NCBI GenBank assembly: GCA_035048495.1
Contig: CM068553.1
Coordinates: 17,671,190-17,735,189 of the forward strand
DNA length: 64,000 bases
Direction: 5' to 3'
Source of the DNA: Euptelea pleiosperma
Lineage: Eukaryota > Streptophyta > Magnoliopsida > Ranunculales > Eupteleaceae
The notes under the pieces are model-generated. The model made no database searches, was not told the origin of the DNA, and saw only the letters and a list, made by a program, of their open reading frames with translations. The translations under genes were made by a program, and so were the position numbers. Below, piece after piece: positions 47,501-56,750 of the stretch. Numbering within the stretch: the stretch's first letter is position 1; each line of letters starts with the position of its first letter.

Positions 47501-48789
47501 CAAAAATTCGCTGAATTAAGTCATTTAATTCGAAGTAAATAGTAAAAATTCTGCTAATTTATCGAAGTTCAGCCTTTTTTAGTATAAAATTTGCAAAAAT
47601 CGCCGAGTTAATTCGTTTAATTCAAGGTTGAGAAGTTAGGAGAATTTTTGCCAAAAATTGGTAAAACGCACTAATTTTTAAGGATATGATAATAAAACCA
47701 TGATAAAATACTTATAACTCATTATGTCATAAAAGCAACCATTTAGAACAACCTAAGCAAGATTAATATCGTTTAACTAATTTTGGCAACAATTCTCCAA
47801 ACTACTCTCTAAGTTAGCGATTTTTTACAGAAATTCTCTAAATCGAATTGAACTTCCCCGAATTAATTTCGAATTTTAACTGACCGAAGTTTAGAACCTT
47901 GCCTATACTTTGTAGTGTTGGTACCAAGCTTGAACTTTGGACATTAGCCATATACTAATGGCTTTTAATATACTGACTAGCACATTTTGGCTCTGCTCGA
48001 TTTGTTGCTTGAACCTTTGTTTTTTCCATTTTACAGGTGTCAATTGAGTACGGATTGTGTGAGGTCTTAAGTAGGGAAGCCATAAGACCAGATTTGGCTC
48101 CTAAAAACGGAAAATGGGGTTTCAATACCTCTGAGCTTGAAGCTATGTTACCAACTGGGACAGTGGATCAATCAGTGGAACGTTTATACAAAGAGGTATT
48201 CATTTGTTTTTCCTTTCAGCATCTTGGTGTATAGAAGCCTGCACACACACACACACACACACAACTTAATACTGTTTAGTATTTCCATTGGATACATGTC
48301 ACTGCTGAGGGCAAGTCTGTACCAGCTCGTATTCTCTCTCTCTATGTATGTATGTACTGACATTCATGTCATGCATGAGAAATCGCAGTTGCCACAGTGG
48401 GAGGAGTCAGTGATGGATGCAAGGGCTAGATATGCAAGGGTTATTCGGGCACTTGCAGATAAATTTCCTTCCGAAAACTTGTTACTTGTCACGCACGGTA
48501 AGCTTCATGATTTTAAAAGTTATGTGCAAAACCTTAGTTGATGGGATTGTAATTATCTTAAGCTTTTCACTTTGTGCATGAAGGAGAAGGAGTTGGGGTC
48601 GCAGTTTCTGCATTCATGAAGGACACAACTGTGTATGAAGTAGAATATTGTGCATATTCACATGCACAGAGACAAATCTCCTTTAGCCCTAGCTCGGCAT
48701 TTACTGCCGGAAATTTTGAGGTCGTTACGAATAATGGCCAATCGGGTATCCGCTACTGCTCTGAAAGCGATATAGCCCTTGATGTATGA
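44558..48789 (+). CDS. Histidine phosphatase (phosphoglycerate mutase-like) family protein
   Basis: Four exons join in frame: 44558-44905, 48037-48195, 48389-48497 and 48584-48789, giving 822 nt and 273 residues; all introns are GT..AG. The phosphate-binding RHG motif is in VVVMRHGDRIDS (residues about 20-31), and a conserved Arg/Ser set follows in VFVSPFLRCIQTA. The second catalytic histidine is in LLLVTHGEGVGVAVSAF. This is the histidine phosphatase superfamily fold, in which the first His becomes phosphorylated. The length fits the plant members annotated as phosphoglycerate mutase family proteins, whose substrate is mostly unknown; a glycolytic role is not implied. No signal peptide or membrane segment is seen, so a soluble cytosolic protein is likely. 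Intron 1 is 3.1 kb and holds three MITEs; intron 2 has an (AC)n repeat at 48241-48263. Confidence 0.92.
45028..45361. mobile_element. Foldback element in intron 1 of the phosphatase gene
   Basis: Outer arms GGGGCTTGTTTGTATG and CATCCAAACATGCC are imperfect inverses. An inner pair is clearer: GGGACAGTTTG (45149) against CAAACTGTCCC (45221), and TGCATTTTTGCGCC against GGTGCAAAAATGGCA. This is a typical small hAT-like MITE, inserted in an intron. Target duplications are not clear. Confidence 0.6.
46669..46919. mobile_element. MITE with GCATGGTTCAAAGT ends in intron 1
   Basis: The ends GCATGGTTCAAAGT and ACTTTGAACCATGC are perfect inverses. The 8-bp flanks TTTTAAGG and CTTTAAGG differ by one base if the end G is counted with them, as expected for a hAT insertion. 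Inside, words such as GTTTCGGTTT and its inverse recur. Confidence 0.75.
47404..47901. mobile_element. hAT-type MITE with perfect 8-bp target duplication in intron 1
   Basis: Perfect 8-bp repeats CCTATACT flank it (47396-47403 and 47902-47909). The ends CGTGGTTTTAAA and the inverse of CAAGGTTCTAAA are similar. The interior repeats GAATTAATTCG-like words in both directions. The 498-bp size and 8-bp duplication support a non-autonomous hAT element. Confidence 0.8.
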
Positions 48790-49570
48790 TTCAATCCAAG
48801 CAGATGTCATTTGCTACCTAAAGCCAAAGGCTAACAGGGAGGTCCAAGTTCCTCATGAATAAGTTTGCAATTGTTTCTTATTTGATTCTGTTAAACTGCT
48901 TTCAATGGAAAAAGAGTAGGAGCAATGTGGGGATCTGTTCGTCTTTTTGTAATCTGTTAGCTGTTGCTGCTTCTTGCCTGGTTTGTTTTTGTCAAATTTG
49001 AGGCTTGATTAAACTCTTTGACTCACTCATGGGGCACCATAAGTGAGTGATTGTATGGGCCTCATCAACGTTGATGTTGAACCACAGTTTGAGCCATGTG
49101 TCACTCTTAGAGACCACTGACCGTATAGATATTTTACCCATCCCTAGATGGACTTACCAACCAAAATTCCACATGATTAGTAATTTCTATCCGCTGGTTT
49201 AGTCTTTAACCGTGGATTTCGATTATTATTTGGGGTATCGAAATCATAAATCAGGCTTATTTTTGGTATGTAGATCTACCTAGAGCTGGGCCAAACATCC
49301 ATATGGTCAGTTGTCTGTCATCAATGTTGATGATAGACCTCCATCATAAAGCTCTGTTCTGCGTAGGTGAAAGTCTTGTGAAGCCCGTGTGAAGGGGCGT
49401 GCCCCAACCCAGTTTTGGCTTTAAAGTAGTAAAGATAGATAGATAATACAAGGTAAAAGTGTCTTTTAATTATATTTAGACGGGGGCAAATTTTTGTTGC
49501 CCATGTCATTTTTTCTTATCACCCCCTTTTCTCTTAATTCCCCTCACTAATTTCGGACATTCTGGGGGGG

Positions 49571-49690
49571 TTTATCCTCTTCCACTGTGAAAACCTAAGT
49601 TCCTTCATTGTAGGCGGGGGGGGGGGGGGGGGGGAGGAGGGTTTATCCTCTTCAATCTTCCACTGTGAAAACCTAAGTTCCTTCATTGTA
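49571..49690. repeat. Direct repeat split by a 19-base G run
   Basis: A 42-base phrase starting TTTATCCTCTTCCACTGTG occurs at 49571-49612 and, with an 8-base insertion, at 49642-49690. Between the two lies an unbroken run of 19 G (49616-49634). On the minus strand this gives a frame with a duplicated MKELRFSQWK separated by a proline run, probably without biological meaning. Confidence 0.85.
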
Positions 49691-50095
49691 GAAGGAAGAG
49701 AGCAAGCTTGAGTAGGGGAAGAAGAAAAGAATTGATGAAGAGAGAAAGCTTGAGGATGATGGGCCCTTCTGATTTCGCCTTTGAGCAATGAAGAGAAAGC
49801 GAACACCATTGAACTTTTTCCATCGATTTCGATTAACTTTTGAACACCATTGATTCTTTTAACTAAATTTAGGTTATCTATTGTTGCTTCCAAATGAATA
49901 GTCACGAGGCTTTACAATGAATGGAAAGCAATTCTAAGGATCCATTTGATCAACAGTTATATAAAGTTGCTCTTGGCTATAGCTTTGAAGTAGAAGAGTG
50001 GGGTCCGATAGAATTTTCCATCATGACTAAACATTTTGAGTGCCAAGGAAAACCACCTTATGCATATCACTCAGTAATAGATTTTTCGAACAATA

Positions 50096-50290
50096 ATTCA
50101 TTGTTCGGACGTAGAAGGATGAACAGTCAAGTAGTATTCGGTCCTAGCAGATTGAACACTCTTTAATAGTCTTCAAACAATATATTTCATTGTTTGGACT
50201 GTTCAGTCCAAACAATACTTCATTGTTCGGACTTAGCCACCTGAACAGTGAAATATTGTTCGATCCTAGTAGACCGAACGCTGCTTAATT
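50096..50290. repeat. Direct repeats around a perfect hairpin
   Basis: A unit of about 70 bases beginning TTCATTGTTCGGAC occurs at about 50097 and about 50221, both ending near CTTTAA/GCTTAA. Between them lies a perfect inverted repeat, ATTGTTTGGACTG then TT then its inverse (50189-50216), which could form a 13-bp stem with a 2-base loop. Other ATTGTTCG words recur on both strands. Its origin is unknown; it may be the core of a small foldback element. Confidence 0.8.
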
Positions 50291-50828
50291 TTTTTTTTTT
50301 AACCTTACTATTCTGCACCCTCAAATGAATTAAGATAAGCCTTGCTTCGGAGCAGATTAAACTTATATTCCTATAGTTGATGTAGGATGGAAGCATAGAA
50401 AGATAAAACCTATGAACCCTAGGTATTCTCCCTTACTTTTTCCATATTGAAATTGAGAGGGGAAGAGTAGAAATAGAGAGGGATTAATTAGAGAAACAAT
50501 AAGGACAAAGTTGGTATTTTATATTTTTGTGTGGGAGAAAATAAGAGAAAATACAAGGGATATAGATGTCCTTTTATTTATTATTTTAGTGGGGAATAAC
50601 AAGAGATATTGACAGGGCAACCAAAATTTGCCTGAGACTTATTTTATCCAAAATAACCGTCAACTCTCCCGTGACCTCTTCTCCTAAACATAACTCTCCT
50701 AAATACAGTTCTCACTTTCTTAAACACAACTCTTCTATAAGTGTTCCCTCTCTCCCATTTTAGAAACTCTCAAACAGGCGCGGGCCTTCCACTAGCAATT
50801 CTTATTGGATGAGTAGAAGCTGACCATA

Positions 50829-51036
50829 AGGGCCAGTTTGGAAAATTCCTGCTTTTAAGCCCTAGCCCAAGCTGGTTCAATATTGCAACTTCTTTTCAAA
50901 AAACCAATTATGATTTATTTTTAGGACAAAATATGAAAAAGCAAGGCCAAAAGAGTGGGGCTCACACGGGTGCCAAACATAGGACAGAACAATTGGACCT
51001 GATTGGCCCCAATTTTTGAGTTTCCAAACAAGCCCC
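50829..51036. mobile_element. Small hAT-like MITE
   Basis: Ends GGGCCAGTTTGGAAA and TTTCCAAACAAGCCC are imperfect inverses, a frequent signature of short non-autonomous hAT elements in plants. The target duplication is unclear. Confidence 0.55.
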
Positions 51037-54000
51037 AAGTGCTAGCAACACGCGGCATGTGCTCCACTTCACACCCACTTTATAATTAGCTTGATTAAAT
51101 TGGTTCCTACGTAGAAAGGTTCCTTTTCTCTTTTTATTTATTTATTTACTTATCAGCGACACGATTTTTATCTTCTCCTCAAAAGTGCATAAATATTTTT
51201 ATGCCTACTGCCATTTGAGCTCGCCCATTTGTTTCTATTAGAACTCTTCTCGGTTGCCAAACGGACCCTGAACATTTTTTTTTATATGTAAATTAAAAAA
51301 AAAAAAAAAATTGGGCCCAATTAGCAACACATTGAAGCAAAAGTAACTTCTAAATTAAGTTGCTGATTTTAGAAGTTGCCATCTGAAATCAAAAAATATG
51401 TTTGGTAAAACATTGACTTATAAGTCAAAAAGTTATTTTCTTACAATTTTATATACATATCATATTCTAATAAACTATTAATAAAGACTATATACCACTC
51501 ACATATGTTAATTTAAAAAAAAATAATAATAATTATCTAATAAACGAGCACCAGGTGCGATGTTTCCTGGGTAATTATTTTAACAAAAACAAGAATTGTT
51601 TGCTGACCTGCTCCTCAGCAAATCATCCCTGCTTTTTCTCCCATAACAATATATCTTCTATCTACTCCACTTCATGACCAATGGTCATGCACATGCCTAC
51701 TTTCCGACGACTACTGGAAGTATGATCCTACCATTCCTCTTAGGCTGTGGTTGGATGGCAGGAAAAAGGCAGACCAGGGCAACATTTTTTTCAATCAAGA
51801 TTCAAAGGTGGCATTTGTCAGTGTTGGTGTTGTCGATTCTGTTTCTTATCTTCTCCTCAAAGTGTTCGTCGATTTTTTATCAAAAAATTTAAAACCTTTT
51901 TCTACAATTGTTATTCAATCTTTCAGGTGAATCGTTAGAGCATTTAAGGATCAGTTGTGAATCCAACAGAGGCTTGGGCTTTTATATTCTCTGTAACTGA
52001 TTGAGCTTCAATTGATGAAGAATGTTTAATGAAATCACAGAAAGAATGATCTGACAGAAAAACAAAATTAGACAATAAATTTAAACCCAACATATAAGAA
52101 AAGTAAAGAATTATTAAGAAAATAGGCCAAGAAATAACATTGGTATGCATCTAAAATCTTCAAATTGCTAATAAAAACCATGGTTTCAATAGTGACCTGG
52201 GTGAAAACATTCATCTAGAATCACATTTCTTATTTTCGTGCTGCAAATATCATGTTTTGCAATTTTATGATGGAATTTAATTGGATGGAAAGTGTTCGAA
52301 ATGAAAATGCAACTCAGACACTCATGTTACTAGATGGTTTAAACTTGGTTAAATAGTTTTCTGCAGTAATAGTTAATATACAGATTTTATGCAACGTTAG
52401 TTCCAACTCTAGACACCAACTTGAAGTTAACTCAGACACTCATTGCAGGCCTTTATGTCTTATCTTCTGAACCTATCCGAATACCCTGGTTTGATTCTGC
52501 TTTTGCTGATATTGGTGACGAACAGTCCTTGTCCCAATCTTAATCTACCTTCTCATGGGTTTCTCTTTTTTATTAAAAAGCTTAATGTGTTAAGCGTGTC
52601 TTGACTCTAGATACATATTGACCATATTGCAATCAGAAATTTATGAATTCCCTTTCACCTAGCTATAACAAGATCAGCAGAAGCATTTTAGTGCCAGACA
52701 TATAGTTCCAACAAATTTCTTATCTTGGCGTATATTCATTTTTGTTACTTTACCCAGACAATAATTGTTTACAGGAGAAGTTTTGTTAGATGGGAACCTG
52801 TATGAGACATGTAACTGGTTCTAGACATACTTATTCATTTTCCTGTAGAGGTGTAAGTTAGTGCTAGGCATGTAGAATTTGCTTGGTTCTGTTCTTCACA
52901 CATGCAGTTAATTAAATTCTGCACTTAAAAGACTAAAGGGGTAACTTTTTATGGAAGCATTAACTAGCTCAGGTTTTTTGTGCAACATGCCCAATGTTCC
53001 CTCTGCAACTATTAATTCTTTTAATCTAAAGAACTCAATTTGTCCATAGCATTAACTTTTTATGGCCAAGCATTAAATAGCTCAGTTCCTGCTTGATTAG
53101 TAGTTTTATGCATAGTCGACATAGAGGCTACCACATTTCCTTATCAGATTAGAAGTTACTTCAGGAATACACAAACAACACTGATGGATTAAACATTATT
53201 CGGAAGGTGTGTGACCTACTGGAAACTCAATTTGTCTGCATATGCATACTCTGTACTGGAGTTGGTTATTAAGATTTAAGCCTTGCAGGTCTGGTTTACT
53301 TAGGGAAAGGGACTTTGCTCCAAACCTAAAACTTTTGCAAGATCAGCAGTATAATTGACATCCAATATAATGATAATACTGTTACCATGGGTCCTACTAA
53401 CATGGATACCTGTAGAGCATCCGACTCAAATGCAAAAAATTCATGACTACAGAACTTGAGAAAGTATCGAAGTATTCTACAGTGTTGGGATTAAAAATGC
53501 AACATTATTTGGTCAGGGAATTTTTCAGTAATTGAATGATCTAGAAAATTAGTGGAAAATGTTATTTTCATGGAATTTCTAGATGTTTCCAGTATTACAG
53601 CAGCATTTTACTTTAATTAAAAAATTAGTTTAACTAATTATATATTTTGAAAATAATATATAAATAACTGAAAATTGCTAATTGCTGGTGAATTATGTAT
53701 ATGCATGATACCTCAATTCATTGTCTCAGTCCATCTCAGCTTTGTTTCGTGGATTTTCCCATGTCTAGCTTTGTACCATACCGTCTCCTCAAGATGGCTC
53801 AGTCTATGAGCAGACCGAGACACCCTCCAAGACCACGACTTAAATCATGATTAGGGTTTATTTAGGGGAGTTTCAATCTCTTTCCTTCTAGTTAGCAATA
53901 CTTTAAATGAGCAAGCAACCATCACTGACCCATTCAACATCAATAATCTCAGAATGACAATAAATTGACTACTGGTGAAATGACTTACAAACGTTTGTAC

Positions 54001-54504
54001 CAGCAAATGACAAAGGAGGTAATTAGGGACCAGGACTACCTCTCAAATGCAACTCAGGGGGCACTCCGTTCTTTCTTTTCTGGGTCAAACCCAGAAGGGA
54101 TGAATTTTTACTGTCATTGAGCAGGAACATCAAGAATGTGGCGTCACTACCATGTGTCCAGCATCAGGTTACAGCGTTACCTTGGGACTCCACAACAATT
54201 CCTTTCTTTTGTGAGCCTGCCTGAAGGATTGTGAGACACATCATATTTGGAAGTGACATTAGGTAAAGGTTCAGATTGCTCAAGCTAACATTGTGGGACA
54301 CATGTCCCTGGCAGAGTTTGCTTTTTAACCGGGACTTTTGAGTAGACCAATTCCAGTGCTTCCTCAGGAAGACATTCCCAGTTTCCCACTGAATTGTATT
54401 GAATTTCGAAACTTAAGGATCAAACGGATAAACTTTGAGCAGACAAATTCCACCTTTAATGAACTTTAATGCATGGAACCTAAAACTGGTCCTCATAGTT
54501 CAGA

Positions 54505-56444
54505 CTAAACTGGACTCGAGCAAACACCATTTTTTCTCATTAGCTCTATACTGTCTGCAATGGTTGACCCAGCAGTCCCAACGAAACCCAGTGAAGCACA
54601 GCTGCATATAGTTTCCTCTATGTATAGAAGTATATCAGGCAAAATCTCAGGAGGACAACTCTTCTTCGTCTTACTTACTCCATCAAGACTCTTTTGAAGA
54701 AACCCAGACCTAATGCCATGTCCTGCAGCCACAAGCTTCTCTACAGTCCTTATCACCAATTCATCCCTCTCTTGCAGATTATACAGCTTGTAAGAATCTG
54801 AATCCCTAGCCAAGTCCCCTAAATAATTTCCCGTCCAATTAGCTTCAGGAAGATCAGTCATCACAAAAATATGGATAGGGTGGGAACCCTTCTCCCTCAG
54901 AGACTCCACTTTTTGTTTTAACCCTAAAAAAGTAGCCTTCCAATGGTTCTTGAATTGCCCATCTAACAATCTCAGCTGTGCACATAAGAAAGGAGCTTTT
55001 ATCTTCTCAACCGCAAATTCCTTCCCTGCATTCATAATTTCAGGGACAAACGGGAGAAACTCAATCTTCCGAAGCAAAGACTGTATCCTGTGATCTCTTG
55101 GTGCTTCGTGGATATCAATATGAAGCTCCGAACCTTTGTACGGTGCTGTGAAGAGGCTTCCAAAAGACAGGACTGTAGCTAATTCAGCTTCAGAACCAGG
55201 TCCAAGGGCCTTGTATACATCTCTACGTCTCCTAATATATGAAATTTTCTTCTTTTTTTGGAGTTGTTCATCGGATTGGAAGGAATCCAAGAACCCATCT
55301 TCGCCATTTGGTTGGTAAGTCCAAACTGTAGTTCTGCAATCCTCATCTAAAGCATATAAACACCTATCTACATTACCATCCATACCAGAAAGCAGAAACC
55401 CACATTGTTTTAAGCTCTCCAATGAGGAAGATCCGATCTCTGACACATCAAAGCAAGACAAATCCATATTTAGACTGCACCATGATGTGGCAAAGAGCCT
55501 GAAATCAATGGTTTTAACCATCGATGAAGACACCAGAAAAGAAAGATCGACAATATCGGCCATTGAAACATACCTGCAACCGAAAAAAAAAAAAAAACCT
55601 AAATTGATTATAAAGTTTTAAAAAACTGAAATTGAATTAAACCCTAAATAAAGTACAAATTTTGGAAAAAACAAATGAGGAAAAAATCTAAGGGAAGAAA
55701 GATCAACAATGTAGGCATAGAAACATACCTGTAACCATAGAAAATCAGGAAAAAGTCTCAATTGCTTGTAAAATCTTCCCAAAAAACCCCATAAATCAAG
55801 TAAGCAAATTGGAAAAAAAAACCTGAGAAAATAATATACGAGCCTTTCTGAATTGCAACTTTTGCGCAAGAGCTTTTGTGAACAAAAAACCCTAAATCAA
55901 GTAAATTTTTTGAAATGAAACATTAAATAAATCGATAAAAATATAGAATAATTTTTTTTAGAAAAAGCTCCTGTAAAATTGAATTTCAACAAAAGGGATC
56001 AAGATTTACTTACCTGCGACTCCGAAGGAGATCGATTATGTGATTCCAGACCTGAAATCTGATCTCTTTTGGGCTGGAAACCCTAAATTTAGGACAACTT
56101 CCTAGAGCGACGGCATGGTGATCGAGAACAGGGGGTACGATAAGGGTTCGATTGAGTATGGCGGCCATTAAAATGGCGTTTTTGAGCTCTGAGAGCTGAT
56201 TACTGAAACCGCTATGAGGAGCGAACCACAGAAACCTCTCGCCTTGGGTTTCCCTTCTGCTGCTACATTGGGGGTATTGGGTTTTAAGAGAATTGGTGAA
56301 GAAAGATTTGGGCATCTCTGTGTAAGAAACAAAGAAAAGGAAACACAGAAGAATGAGAAGAAAAGTGGAGAAAAAGAAGAAGAAGGGCCTGTTTGGGGTT
56401 CTCTTCTTCCATCTGTTCGTCTTAATGTTTCTGAAAACATTCAT
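54505..56444 (-). CDS. O-fucosyltransferase family protein
   Basis: Two exons on the minus strand, 56444-56014 and 55573-54505, join in frame (donor CAG|GTAAGT, acceptor TTGCAG) to give 1500 nt and 499 residues, ending in TAG. A basic N-terminus (NRWKKRTPNR) is followed by one hydrophobic segment (residues about 21-40, FFFFFSTFLLILLCFLFFVS), so this is a type II Golgi-type membrane protein. FLWFAPHSGFSNQLSELKNA and LNRTLIVPPVLDHHA are the donor-side motifs of the plant GDP-fucose O-fucosyltransferase family. Later come IRRRRDVYKALGP, PFLCAQLRLLDGQFKNHW and a C-terminal CASLGFVGTAGSTIADSIE, which fits the family's conserved end. The acceptor is unknown; many plant members act on cell-wall glycans or proteins. 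Complete, with no odd features. Confidence 0.9.
55574..56013 (-). other. Intron of the fucosyltransferase gene with duplicated splice-acceptor segment
   Basis: The segment around the exon 2 acceptor (GAAAGATCGACAATATCGGC..ACATACCTGCAACC, about 55541-55580) is repeated in the intron at about 55697-55737 (GAAAGATCAACAATGTAGGC, then ACATACCTGTAACC). The second copy also contains a possible AG acceptor on the minus strand, GTTACAG|GTATG. The repeat may come from a local duplication and could provide an alternative acceptor. Confidence 0.55.
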
Positions 56445-56750
56445 CTCTCTCTCACTCGCTATCGTTTTCTCAGTTCTCCTGTTTTGAAGGGAGAGTGAGC
56501 AAGTTAGTTTTTCGTTTATTCAGTTCTGGGTCCTATAGGTTTCGGGTTCGGTTTCGGTTCGGGTATAAGTGTACCAAGAACCGAAACCTATTATATACTT
56601 CAATTTTGGGTCCTATCAGTTCCAAGTCTTTTTGGTTCTAGTTTTGAAATAGCTAATCTCGGAACAAGGATAATCCTGTATGGAAAAATTTGGTGTATTA
56701 TTCAGGGTTGGGCATTTGGAAATCCGACTAAAAATTCGGCAAAGAATAAA

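Larger units (their letters stand above)
48790..54504. other. Long intergenic region, little coding evidence
   Basis: The start holds the 3' untranslated region of the phosphatase gene. At 49062-49335 is a foldback MITE with CATCAACGTTGATG ends. A poly-G block lies at 49571-49690 and a repeat/hairpin block at 50096-50290, both listed separately. A frame at 49921-50166 (81 codons) has no family I recognise and is not called. From 51040 to about 54000 I see AT-rich DNA with no supported gene. The last 500 bases would be the 3' untranslated region of the minus-strand fucosyltransferase gene. Confidence 0.5.

Noticed and set aside
49534..49905. A 123-codon minus-strand open frame with a proline run and a duplicated MKELRFSQWK
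   Set aside because: The duplication is the DNA repeat around the poly-G run. No family was recognised and there is no splice or start context.
49921..50166. An 81-codon plus-strand open frame (MESNSKDPFDQQLYKVALGY...)
   Set aside because: The composition is protein-like, but I recognise no family, and its end runs into the repeat block at 50096. Kept as unsupported.
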